DNA from: Beta vulgaris subsp. vulgaris
Taxonomy: Eukaryota; Streptophyta; Magnoliopsida; Caryophyllales; Amaranthaceae
Direction: 5' to 3'
Length of the DNA: 64,000 nt
NCBI RefSeq assembly: GCF_026745355.1
Contig: NC_079203.1
Location: forward strand, 40,112,492-40,176,491
Part shown: positions 48,800 to 59,726 of the stretch, piece by piece
How positions within the stretch are numbered: position 1 is the stretch's first letter
Layout: the number at the start of each line of letters is the position of its first letter
Notes under the pieces: model-generated
The model's input: only the letters and a program-made list of their open reading frames with translations
Databases searched by the model: none
What the model was told of the DNA's origin: nothing
Program-made: the position numbers and the translations under genes

Positions 48800-49390
48800 C
48801 ATGCTCCATCTAATTCGGGTCAGGTTGATTATAACAAAACCGCTTTGCGATTTGTGTTTAGTATGAATTTTTGTGGGTTGGTTTGTGATTTCAAACAAAC
48901 CGCTTTGCGGTTTGTGTTGAGTATGAACTTTTATTAAACAAAGCCGCACCATAAACCGCAAAACTATTTAGACGAACCTATATTTATTTTACAGTGGTTA
49001 TTTGGACTCTTGTATTCGATTATCTGGTTTTATGATAACTATGCATTAGGTTTCGACAACTTTGTACCACATATTTTAGTCATTTATGAGTTACTTTTCC
49101 AATAATTTGTAGCTAAGTAACTATTTTCCGGCAATAATTTTATAAAAGTTTATCATAGTCGACAAAGATGAAAAAATGATTAATTAAACCGCATGGCACA
49201 TAACTCACATCGAGGATGAATAAATAGTTTAACCGCACTCCACCAAATTTTTTTCATGTGCTGCAATTTGGGACGGTTTGGCAAAAATGCGGTTTGGTTT
49301 GGTTTGGAAAATGTCAAATCAACTTTTACGTTTTGGTTTAGGTTGTATTCCAAAGCGCACCAAACTGATCCACAAACAGTCCTAGGCAGT
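48800..49390. repeat. Possible hAT-like MITE debris
   Basis: Contains pairs of AAACCGCTTTGCG and TTGTGTTKAGTATGAA (48838 and 48898), CGGTTTGG words, and a right end that reads, in complement, TAGGACTGTTTGTGGATCAG. These are reminiscent of hAT ends. I could not find a matching left terminus or an 8-bp duplication. Confidence 0.35.
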
Positions 49391-50236
49391 CTACACTAAT
49401 TATCCCAATAGATTTCAATCATTTCACTACTCCTTTTGATTCTTAAACAGAAATATATAATTTCTATTCAATATGGTAATAAATTTGATCCCTTCCTCTT
49501 TTTGTTTGTACCTTAATGTTTAAGTAATTTTCGTTTGCCTTGTTCATCAAACAAAAAATTGGATATAAAAGAAGTTAAAGAAGACAAATGAGTAATTTAC
49601 ACATAGAATCATATAAAGATAGCAAATTTTAATGGTGAGGATGATGCTAATGGTATTGTTGAAGCAAATTGTTTGATGAATGATATGTCACATTTATATA
49701 TATTTTTTAGATGCACTTTAATTTCATTGAGAACTCGTTTTAGAGCATTTAGGTGCATAATGGCATGAATTACGTAAGTTGTGCTCTACTACTCTCCGTT
49801 TGCGTGTTTCGATGATTTTCATGTTCTTTTGATGCAAATTGATTATAATTATCAAAGATCAAGCCTATTAATCATTGAATATGAAGATAGCTTGTATACG
49901 ACGATCACAATGCATCCGTTTAGGACAATTTCGAGTTAGAATGAAGCAAAGAGTTAGTGAAAGAAGTGCCAAAACTGACACCTGCTCAATATTTTCATCA
50001 TAACTTTGATACAAAATTGATCATTAAGAAGTTCAAGTTGGGTTGGAAACTAGATTTCAAGTGCTTTCCAATTATAGGTCAAATGCCCCGATCCAATTCG
50101 TGGTTTGAGAGATACAACATTCGCAAGCTATAGCAAAATCGCAGTTTTCCCGCCCGGTCGACCGGGCGAAAAGAAATTTTCATCAGAAAAAAGCCAAAAC
50201 TGCTTATGCGCTCGACTGTGCGGAATTTCTTCTTTG
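49391..50236. other. AT-rich stretch leading into the left LTR
   Basis: No gene. The part from about 49800 may be the 5' portion of the LTR that follows. It includes an 18-bp palindrome CGCCCGGTCGACCGGGCG at 50151-50168, a motif type common in plant LTRs, but it is not shared with the right LTR copy. Confidence 0.45.
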
Positions 50237-50731
50237 GGCTTACTATTAAACATGGCCTATTTTAATTAATTTATTTATTGTTGGGTCATTGACTCATTAA
50301 ATGCAAAATTGGACTCTTAAGTGGCTTATGTCCATGAGGCCCAGGAGGCAGGATAAGTCAAAACCCTAGGGTTCTTCTAACTCTATAAATAAAGAGCTCC
50401 TCTTCATTTGCCAGGGGAGAAAAATAGAAGACTAGAAAGAGAGAGAGAGAAAGCTGCTCCAGAGTTCAGAAACTCTCCCAGTCTACACATCCAAACCAAA
50501 TCATTCAACCTAGAAGAAGAACAACAAGCATCAAAGCTTTTATGTTCTAGAAGCCATACTTGAAGGAGATCAAGCCCGGAGGTCCTCATTCAAGAAAATC
50601 AAATCATTCTTGGAGATCGAATCAGTGGATATATATTAGAGATTGTACTCAAATTTTATATTAATGAAATTATCCTTTGTTCACATCTTTTAATTCTATT
50701 TTGTAGCAGACATCTAAAATTTGTGTTTACA
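50237..50731 (+). repeat. Left LTR (shared part)
   Basis: Matches 59727-60206 over about 490 bp. It contains a TATA-like box (CTATAAATAAAG, 50382), a GA-rich leader (50430-50455), and ends GTTTACA directly before the primer-binding site. Confidence 0.88.
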
Positions 50732-50733
50732 AA

Positions 50734-52950
50734 TTTTTGGCACGCCCGGTGGGACTTTCTCTACCACTCATCTATTTCTCCAAACAAAGTTCAAATATTT
50801 TCCAAGCAATAGCACCAAAGAAAAACATCTCTCATTCTGATGTGGAGAACATTGATCAATTCCAGCGGAGATCCATGATTCTTGGTGATTTTATTGATGG
50901 TGTAACCTTTGATTTCCATACTAAAGGGACGAAGAAGGCTGCTATCAGGAGTGCTGCTTCCAACTTGCGAGCAATATCTATACCTACCAAATTGCGCACT
51001 AAACTAGGTGTCTTATCCACTTCACGATCATCCATGGCGCCACTTTTCTTTGGAGTGCGTGAAGTTGCTGTACTCAATTCAAACCTTTTCACACATGAGA
51101 GTTCAGGCGACGCTATGTTTGAAAGATTCTCCTCGAATCCCCTCATTCAACCATTGAATGTGGCCAACGATGATGATAGGAATAGTGGTTCCTCCTCTAC
51201 ATCACATTCGTCAATCCTGCATTTGTTCAAAGCGATTCAAGAACACGACGATCGTACTATCATGGTACATGAAGCCAAAACACTTGAAGAATCTCATCCA
51301 AATGATGATGACAGATAGAGAAGAGAAAGATGTCCAGATTGCTGCCTTGCAAAAGAAGCTTGAAAAACGCCCTAGTGAAAGTGATTCGAACGCCAACAAC
51401 AATCGAAGCCGCGGATCCAAACATAGCTCAAAGGGTGAAAAGCTAGAAGATGATTCATTAACTGTTCAAAGAATCGAGGATATAATAGCAGGTGCGCTCA
51501 AAATGCAATTGGTTGGAGATTCTCATTGCAATCATCGTTATATAAAGCCATATGCCAAGAGGATTGATAAGATGAAAATGCCAAGTAGCTATGCACCTTC
51601 AAAATTTCAACAATTTGATGGCAAGGGAAAGCCTAAGCAGCATATAGTAGATTTTGTGGAGACTTGCAATAATGCTGGGACCACGGGAGATTTGTTGGTT
51701 AAGCCATTTATTCGTTCCCCTTAAGGGAATAGCCTTCGATTGGTATACATATCTTTCACCGAAATTCATTAGTAGTTGGGACCAGATGGAGGAAGAATTC
51801 ATGAACATGTTTTACAGTATACGTCACATCGTAAGCATGAAAGAGTTAACCAAGACACAACAATGGAAGGACGAGCCTGTTGTTGATTACAACAACTGTT
51901 GGCGTGCTCTGAGTCTGGAGTGCAAGGATCGCTTGTCAGAAACTTCCGTTGTGAAGATGTGCATTTAAGGTATGAAATGGGATCTCTTGTACATTCTGTA
52001 GGGTATAAAACCAAAATCTTTTCAGGAATTGGCAACGCTGGCCCATGATATGGAGCTTACTATTGCCAACCGTGATGGAAGTTCTTCAGAGTACAAGAAG
52101 GAGAAGAAGGACTTCAAGAAGATTGATAAGCCTTTCAAGAGTTCTGTAAAGGAGTCTTTTGCAGTCACCACTACGTCTGCTCTTGTGAAGATATCTTCAA
52201 AACCGAAGAATGAACAAAAGAAAGGGTCATTCACCAAGAATGGTAAGAAAGATAGACTCGCGTTAAAAGAACTGCAGGCTAAGAAGTATCCCTTTCCATA
52301 TTCTGACTTAGCAAGAATATTGGAGGACTTACTCGAGAACAGGATTATAGAATTTCCCGAGTCCAAGCGACCAGAAGAAGTAGGGAGAACATCTGATCCG
52401 AACTATTGTCGTTATCACCCCTTAATAAGCCATCATATCGAGAAGTGCATTACATTGAAGGAGAAGATCATGCAACTTGCCAATGATGGAAAGATTGTTC
52501 TAGATCTTAATGATATGGTAGAATCAAATCATGCTTCAGTCACTTTAAAAGCCTTCCCATCCAACGACCAAAAGAAGCAAATAAGACTCATTCAGTTCGG
52601 AAGCCTGGAGCTAGTCATGGTGGAAGTGGTGGATTTGTCCTGCACATCACATCACGAGTATTCAGATTTGGTTCCCATGCCTCATGATGAAGAAGAGGAA
52701 GGCTGGACTTTAGTCACAAGAAGAAAGCAGAAAAAGAAGGTGATGCCAGAATCACAACCTCTTCGACAAAGAAAAAGACAACAAAAAAGAAACATCCCAG
52801 ACGCTCTAAGGCGAAGAAGGAGATAAAACCAATTAGTAAGTATAATGTCTTACCTATTGATCTCCTTGAACAGGAAGCAATAATCCCCATCACCTTAGAC
52901 GAATTCTTTCCTCAAGAATACTTCACACGAAATTTCAGTCAATATGGTGA
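50734..52950 (+). pseudogene. Ty3/gypsy gag, left arm of IR1
   Basis: Pieces in order: DVENIDQFQRRSMILGDFID near 50835, a low-complexity and coiled-coil region, then the gag core around 51590-51960 (SSYAPSKFQQFDGKGKPKQH, WYTYLSPKFISSWDQMEEEF). Next is LATLAHDMELTIANRDGSS and, from 52029, an open frame of 265 codons with YCRYHPLISHHIEKCITLK, a Cys/His knuckle typical of this gag family. The presumed start Met of the right arm (AMAPNKN) is Ile here (AIAPKKN). Frameshifts lie near 51310 and 51720, with stops near 51967 and 52002. Confidence 0.87.
50737..50754 (+). promoter_or_regulatory. Primer-binding-site-like sequence
   Basis: TTGGCACGCCCGGTGGGA lies five bases inside the left LTR, with TGG as expected. 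A related sequence (CCTACCAAGCGTGCCAAA on the plus strand, 55229-55246) sits at the mirror position in the right arm of the first inverted repeat. Confidence 0.75.
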
Positions 52951-53029
52951 CCTGTGACGTGGTGGAAGAAGAAAATGAGTTGTGACAAGATGACTTTGTC
53001 CACCTCGCTCCTTTTCTCCTTCCAGCACG

Positions 53030-55172
53030 TCACAGGTCACCATATTGACTGAAACTTCGTCGAAGTATTCTTGAGGAAATAATTCATCTAAGGTGATGGG
53101 TATTCGTGCTTCCTGTTCAAGGAGATTAATAGCTAAGACATTCTATTTACTAATTAGTTTTGTCTCCTTCTTTGCCTTAGAGCGTTTGGGATGTTTCTTT
53201 TTTTGTTGTCTTTTTCTTTGTCGAAGAGGTTGTGATTTTGGCATCACCTTCTTTTCTGCTTTCTTCTTATGACTAAATTCCAGCCTTCCTCTTCTTCTTC
53301 TTCATGAACCATGGGAACCAATCTGAATACTTGTGATGTGATGTGCATGATAAATCCACCACTTCCACCACGACTGGCTCCAGGCTTCCGAACTGAATGA
53401 GTCTTATTTGCTTCTTTTGGTCGCTGGATGGGAAGGCTTCCAAAGTGACTTAAGCATGATTTGATTCTACCATATCATCAAGATCTAGAACAATCTTCCC
53501 ATCATTGGCAAGTGCCATGATCTTCTCCTTCAGCGTAGTGCACTTCTCAATAGGATGGCTTACTAAACGGTGATAACGACAAAAGTTTGGATCAGATATT
53601 CTCCCTGCCTCTTCTGGTAGCTTGGATTCGGACAATTCTATAATCCTCTTCTCGAGCAAGTCCTCCAACATTCCTGCTAAGTCAGAATCTAGGAAGGGAT
53701 ACTTCTTAGCTTGCAGTTCTTTTAACGTGAGTCTATCTTTCTTACCATTCTTGGTGAATGACCCTTTCTTTTGTTCATTCTTCGGTTTTGCAGATATCTT
53801 CACAGGAGCAGATGTAGTGGTGACTGCAAAAGACTCCTTTGCAGAACTCTTGAAAGGCTTATCAGTCTTCTTGAAGTCCTTCTTCTCCTTCTTGTACTAT
53901 GAAGGACTTCCATCATGGTTGGTGATAGTAATCTCCATATCATGGGCCCGCGTTGCCAACTACTGAAAAGATTTTGGTTTTATACCCTGCAGAATGTACA
54001 AGAGATTCCATTTCATACCATGAATGCACATCTCCACACCGGAAGTTTTTGACAAGCGATCCTTGCACTCCAGACTCAGAGCACGCCAACGGTTGATGTA
54101 ATCAACAACTGGCTCGTCCTTCCATTGTTGTGTCTTGGTTAACTCCGTCATGCTTACGATGCGACGTATACTATAAAAGCTGTTCATGAATTCTTCCTCC
54201 ATCTTGTCCCAATTACTTATGGATTCTGGTGAAAGATCTGTGTATCAATCGAAGGCGATTCCCTTAAGGGAGTAAACAAATTGCTTAAAGTACCAATCTC
54301 CCTTGGTCCCAACATTGTTTCAAGTCTACACAAAATGTGCTATATGCTGCTTAGGGTTCCCCTTGCCATCAAATTGTTAAAAATTTGGAGGTTGATAGCT
54401 ACTTGGCATTTTCATCTTGTCAATCCTCTTGGTATATTGCTTTATATAACGATGGTTGCCATGAGAATCTTAAACCAATTGCATTTTGAGCGCACTGGCT
54501 ATCATGTCCTGGATTCTTTGAACAGTTAATGAATCACCTTCTGGCTTTTCACCCTTTGAGCTATGTTGATCCGTGACTTCGATTGCTGTCGGCGTCCGAA
54601 TCAATTTCACTATGGCGTTTTTCAATCTTCTTTTGCAAGGCAGCAATCTGGATATCTTTTTCTTCTCCATCCTTCATCATCCTTTGGATGAGATTCTTCA
54701 TTTTGACCAATTGTTCTTCAAGTGTTTTGGCTTCATGTACCATGACAGTAGCAACATCTGGTTCTTGAATCGCTTTGAACAAATGCATGATTGATGGATA
54801 TGGTGAAGAGGAGGAGCCACTGTTACTATATCATCATCATTGGCCGCGTTCAATGGTTGAAAGAGGGGATTCGATTGACTTCCCATGTGTGAAAGGGTTT
54901 GAATTGAGTACAACAACTTCACGCGCTCCAAAGAAAAGTGGCGCCATGGATGATTGTGAAGTGGATGAGACACATGGTTTAGTGCGCAATTTGGTAGGTA
55001 TAGATGCCGCTCACAAGTTGGAAGTAGCACTCCTGATAGCAGCCTTCTTCGTCCCCTTAGTATGGAAGCCAAGGGTGACATCGTCAATAAAATCATCTAG
55101 AGTCATGGATCTCCGCTGGAATTGATCAATGTTCTCCACATCAAGATGAAAGATGTTTTTATTTGGTGCCAT
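53030..55172 (-). pseudogene. Ty3/gypsy gag, right arm of IR1
   Basis: Reverse-complement partner of the left arm. The start codon at 55172-55170 is kept, followed by DVENIDQFQRRSMTLDDFID. It contains MEEEFMNSFYSIRRIVSM, RWRALSLECKDRLSKTSG, the 117-codon frame at 53803-53450 with NFCRYHRLVSHPIEKC, and DLDDMVESNHA. The breaks differ from those of the left arm (for example near 54240 and 53950), so the arms decayed independently. Confidence 0.87.
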
Positions 55173-55320
55173 TGCTTGGAAAAGATTTGAATTTTGTTTG
55201 GAAAAAGAAATGAGTGGTAAAGAAAGTCCTACCAAGCGTGCCAAATTTGTAAACACACATTTTAAATCTGCAAAATAGAGAGTTAAAAGATATGAACAAA
55301 ATACTATTTTATTGAATTTT

Positions 55321-55771
55321 TGTATTTGCGTTACAATCTCGAATGTTTTCTCCTCTGGTTCAATCTCCACTTGAATTTAATTAATTCATGAACTAATTTG
55401 GTGAGTTCAAGAACTATTGACTTGAGTTTCTTGAATGAGGGCCGTGGAGGCTTGATCTCGTCCAAGTTAGAAACTTATAGGGTAGAATGGCATGTTGAAT
55501 GCTTGTTGTTCTTCTTTTGCGAAAATGATTTGATTTTGACTTGTTGTTGCTCACGAACAAATATGATCTTCTTGAATGAGGGCATTCACGCTTGATCTCG
55601 TCCAAGGTTGATCTTGTTTCCTTCTTCGAGGAGATAATTTGATGTTACTTGACTAGCAAAGAGATTATTTGACAGGTTTAGGTTGAGCTTTTAGCCTTTG
55701 TCTTTGATGGCTCTATTGTCTAATTTCTTCTCCAATTTGAATTCATCTTCCATCTTTACTACATCCTTCCG
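55321..55771. other. Diverged LTR-like sequence beyond the right arm of IR1
   Basis: Read on the minus strand, the part next to IR1 keeps short LTR-like words (GAGATTGTA, CAAATAC). It then becomes AT-rich, with a repeated phrase TTCTTGAATGAGGGC (55428 and 55570) and CTTGATCTCGTCCAA (55450 and 55590). No coding sequence. Confidence 0.45.
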
Positions 55772-56038
55772 TTACCATTGTTGTTTGGGATTAACTTTGC
55801 TTTTTCCAATCCGACTGAAGACAGATTTCTTGCACAGCGTGCCTTTTTGAAGTCTGTTGAAGACGCTTCTTTTAGATGAACATGGTGTTGCATCTTTGTG
55901 CCTTCTAGATGACCGTTGAAAGACCGGACTTAATGAGGGAAAATTTTCTCGTCCTTCTAGCCTGTCAAACACCGAAGATTGTGGTTGAATTGAAGCAGGA
56001 TTGATCCTGTCAAAGACAGATTTCATCCTGACTCGCAA
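55772..56038 (-). pseudogene. SVFDRL-repeat retroelement fragment
   Basis: An 88-codon frame with four related segments: KSVFDRINP, SSVFDRLEG, RSVFNRLQK and KSVFSRIGK. Such repeats occur downstream of gag in polyproteins of the same kind of Ty3 elements. It lies just outside the second inverted repeat and is read in the direction of the right arm of IR1. Confidence 0.6.
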
Positions 56039-56312
56039 ATTTTTTTCTCCAGTTGCCTAACATTTGTTTTCCACTTCCACAACTCACGCTCATCTGGCCA
56101 TAATGATTGGCATTGTACGACAATTGATTTTTGACTTCATCTTTTTTTTTCAACATACATAAACGTATATATGTATATTTGACTTCATCCTCTTTATTTT
56201 CAGGAACAATATGATGCGATTTGAATCCGTCAAGCCATCCACTGGAGGTCACATGGAGATTTTTGATGATGCAAATGATAAATCCAAAACATAATTTCGT
56301 TCATTTAGCCCC

Positions 56313-56693
56313 ATGATCGGAACTTTTGCGAAGGATTTGGTAGTATCACATTACCCTTCCGGCTTGAAGTGTTGGTGGAAGCACATTTGCGAAGGCAACT
56401 CATCTGCACAAAGACCCTCCAAACCAATTCTTCTCGCCTCCCATCACCAAGCATGCACTGAGATCAAACCACTGCCTACACTTCATGCACGCATTTCACA
56501 AAAAGAGGCTAGGTGGAGTTCTAATATGCATATTGGAGTTGAGTTCAGGCATATCCCTTGCTATTGGGAGTGGTTAGAGGACGTCTTACACCATTTCAGA
56601 AATGCTCTTTCTCGCATCCACCTACTCGATGTTGTGTATGCTTCCATGTTCATTTACAAGTGCGACAATTCAGTTATGCAAAGCTTCAGCTAA
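56313..56693 (+). pseudogene. Plant mobile domain (PMD)-like coding fragment, left arm of IR2
   Basis: A 126-codon frame. RPSKPILLASHHQACTEIKP, LHARISQKEARWSSNMHIGV and EFRHIPCYWEWLEDVLHHF resemble the PMD/aminotransferase-like proteins (PF10536) known both as host genes (MAIN/MAIL) and inside plant transposable elements. The N- and C-terminal parts of the domain are missing. It is not a complete gene, and the assignment rests on remembered family patterns. Confidence 0.6.
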
Positions 56694-56841
56694 CTCATTA
56701 GCAGGAGATGACCAACGTAAGTCCTCAATGTATAACGCTCCTGCTAATGAGTTAGCTGAAGCTTTGCATAACTGAACAGTCACACTTGTAAATGAACATG
56801 GAAGCATACACAACATCGAGTAGGTGGATGCGAGAAAGAAC

Positions 56842-57192
56842 CTATCTGAAATGGCGTAAGACGCCTGCTAACCACTCCCAATAGCAAGGGATATGCCTAA
56901 ACTCAACTCTAATATGCATATTAGAACTCCACTTAGCCTCTTTTTGTGAAATGCGTGCATGAAGTGTAGGTAGTGGTTTGATCTCAGTGCATGTTTGGTG
57001 ATGGGAGGTGAGAAGAATTGGTTTGGATGGTCTTTGTGCAGATGAGTTGCCTTTGCAAATGTCCTGCCACCAACACTTCAAGTTGGGAGGGTAATGTGAT
57101 ACTACCCAATCCTTCGCAAAAGGTCCGATCATGGGGTTAAATGAGCGAAATTGTGTTTTGGGTTCATCATTTGCATCATCAACGATATCCAT
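56842..57192 (-). pseudogene. Plant mobile domain (PMD)-like coding fragment, right arm of IR2
   Basis: A 116-codon minus-strand partner of the left arm, beginning upstream with MDIVDDANDEPKTQFRSFNP and sharing SKPILLTSHHQTCTEIKP and VEFRHIPCYWEWLAGVL. Most differences are single residues (KH/QD, EG/KG, ED/AG), as expected if the two arms derive from one sequence. Confidence 0.6.
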
Positions 57193-57405
57193 AGGACCTC
57201 CAGTGAATGACTTGACGGATTCAAATCACACCATATTGTTCTTGAAAATAAAGAGGATGAAGTCAAAAATACATATATATGTTTATGTATGTTAAAAAAA
57301 AAAGGATGAAGTCAAAAATCAATTGTCGTACAATGCCAATCATTGTGGCAAGATGAGCGTGAGCTGTGGAAGTGGAAAACAAATGTTAGGCAACTAGAGA
57401 AAATA

Positions 57406-58442
57406 CTTGCGTTGTACAAAGGAATCCCGCCATTTTCTATCCCCTCAAACACCCTCAAACTACAACAAAGGAAACAACTAAAACCATACCCAAAAAAAAA
57501 TCATCATCAACAACAAGGCTGGTTCGTCACTCTATAAACAAGACATTGCACTCCCAAACAAAAGGTAGGGCTGGTATTGGTATGAGCTATCTAGCAAAAA
57601 TGGTGTTGGCTTTGTGAACTGCTTGCTGGGTGGCGCTGCAAATATTGGGTGTTGAGATTCGTGACAACAAGAGGAAAATAAAAAGCTGTAGACAAAATAT
57701 ATCATCCTAGCTTTGCACTACAATAATCACTTATTTGACGGATGATGTCGATCGATGATGATCATAATTCATACAATACAAATACAATGATGGAGCAGCA
57801 TGAACATGGGTCATCAATCTTTCTTCCAGCGTTTGATTCAAGAACGAGTTCTACTACATCCAAGTCTTAGTTACAAAATATTCATCCTGCTTCCCACTTT
57901 CTCTTTCATCCAAACATCACAAAGTTTTTATTTTTTTAACCTATGCTACAGTATCACATATACCATGAAAGAGAAGGAAAACTAAGCTTCAAAAAAAAAA
58001 AAAAAAGAGGATGATGAAAAAGATCCAAAACATGCCACGCAAGAAATGAAATACAAGTTTTATGTATAATGTTGTTGACAAAAGTGACATCATGCTTTGC
58101 ATAAATGATAATACAAAACTTTCATTAAGTTACATAAGACATACTACATATCTATACTTGGGTATGAGTATTGTATCGGTGCAAATGCAAGCCTGAAAGT
58201 CATACTACTATACGAGTAATAAAGAACTAAAAAATAAATTAGCTTTCTACATATAATATATGATAATTGATTTTATTTTCTTATTCTTCATCTTTTTTTT
58301 TTCTTTCTTTCTTTTACTTCTACTAATTCAAGAAAATAGAAAATTTCTTATAAACTCAATTTCCAAAGGATTTGTTGTAGTTTGATCCAAAAGGTATTTT
58401 TAATAAAGATTCCCATAAAATATCATAAGATGCAAAAAACTA
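57406..58442. other. Non-coding interior of the IR-bearing element
   Basis: AT-rich with no recognised gene. A run of A (57987-58005) and short repeats are present. Confidence 0.5.
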
Positions 58443-58654
58443 CTCCCTTCGTCCTCTATTAGTTTACCCCCTTTCTTTTGCACAGAGTTTTAGGAGAAAT
58501 AATGTTGTGGGTCATAGAAAGAAAGAGAAACTATTATTTTATATTAAAGTTGAATGTATGTGTGATGAAAAGTTTGTGGTTCAATTCCAAAAATAGCAAA
58601 AAAAAAAAAAGGAGTAAACTAATAAGGGACACCATTAAAAGGAATACGGGTAAG
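58443..58654. mobile_element. Stowaway/mariner-type MITE (probable)
   Basis: The left end CTCCCTTCGTCCTCTATTAG is the familiar plant Stowaway terminus, preceded by TA. The right side carries the inverted partner GTAAACTAATAAGGGAC and ends near a TA. The right terminus is imperfect, so its exact end is uncertain. Confidence 0.6.
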
Positions 58655-59726
58655 TATTTTTTAATTCGAGTCTATACATAAGCAAAAAAATATAAATAAC
58701 GCATTGATCTTAGTGAATCAACAAGCAAACAAACAGGAACGAAGCTCTCCGATAACTGATAACCGAGAAGAAAAAGATTTACCTCTTGATCGTACAGCAA
58801 CTTCTCGTTGCAGTGCTTATATAGCAGGCGAGAAGGAGTTTTGTTAAGACCACCACGGCTTCGGGAACACAGGGCCTCGGGGCAGTGCAATGTGGTTGTG
58901 GTAGTGCTAGTGCGGTCTCAATCGGCGGCAAGATCACGGCTTTAAACGCTAGGGCCTGGGGGCAGTGCAGTGGTGGTAGTGCGTATGGCTTCAATGACTT
59001 GTGCTCGACGTCGATTTCGAGTTCTCCGTCTCCTTGGGCAGAAGAGGCAATGATGGAATAAATGTTTTACATCCGATTATGAAATATATATATATAGTGT
59101 GGGAAGAAGTGTCTGAGTTGGATAAAAATTCTTAAAACTTATTTATCCTAAACCACAAAAGATTTGGATTAAGATTTGAAGTAATATTATCTCTATGACT
59201 ATCAACTTCCATAAAAACCGGCCAAACATGGAAGACGAGCATGTACATAATTTCTATCTTGTGTGAAAGATCAAATTATATCCTGATTTTGATAAACTAA
59301 AAGGAAAGTCAGTAATACTACTATAGTATAGTGGGCTAGTGGCATGAAGCGCCGAGCTAAAAGGAAAGTCGGCTAGAAAAAACTCGTGGGCTTTCATTAG
59401 TTGTGGATTTGTAGTAATACTACTACAGTACGTAGCATGAGGCACAGTAACAAAACGGGAGAGTATTTGGTGGGCTTTGCCATGATAAAAGTCATGTGGT
59501 TGTATCAAGACATTATGGTCATGGGCTAAAGTATGTTAAAGAAAATTCGAGACTTAATCACGATCAAAACATTCAAAATCGTGTATGTGATATAGTTTTG
59601 AGGGGAAAATTTGTAGGCATAAATATTTTATTATATGCCACGTTATACATTTAATTGACCCATTAGATTTTTAAAGTCAAATGTTGACTTTTATAAATGG
59701 GTAGTCATCTAAATTAATTAATTCCG
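58655..59726. other. Non-coding interior before the right LTR
   Basis: No gene. GC-richer 58840-59000 contains an imperfect repeat of GGGCCTSGGGGCAGTGCARTG about 80 bp apart (58868 and 58949). From 59250 to 59480 there are repeated phrases such as GTAATACTACTA.AGTA and CGTGGGCTTT. Confidence 0.5.

Larger units (their letters stand above)
50660..55320. repeat. Large inverted repeat IR1 (arms ~2.2-2.3 kb, 66-nt loop)
   Basis: The left arm, about 50660-52960, is mirrored by 53027 to about 55320. At the centre, CAATATGGTGACCTGTGACGT (52940-52960) faces its exact complement, separated by 66 nt (52961-53026). The arms contain the end of the LTR, the primer-binding site and gag in tail-to-tail orientation, and match at roughly nine bases in ten by eye. 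The axis near 52993 places the primer-binding sites symmetrically, so both arms have kept nearly equal length. Confidence 0.93.
56041..57405. repeat. Second inverted repeat IR2 (arms ~667 bp, 30-nt loop)
   Basis: The left arm is 56041-56707 and the right arm 56738-57405. The inner ends GCTAACTCATTAGCAGGAG and its complement enclose 30 nt (56708-56737). At the outer ends, AGTTGCCTAACATTTG faces CAAATGTTAGGCAACT. The arms match at about nine bases in ten by eye. Confidence 0.93.

Noticed and set aside
50856..51146. Antisense frames in the gag arms
   Set aside because: Shadow frames of gag sequence in the inverted repeat.
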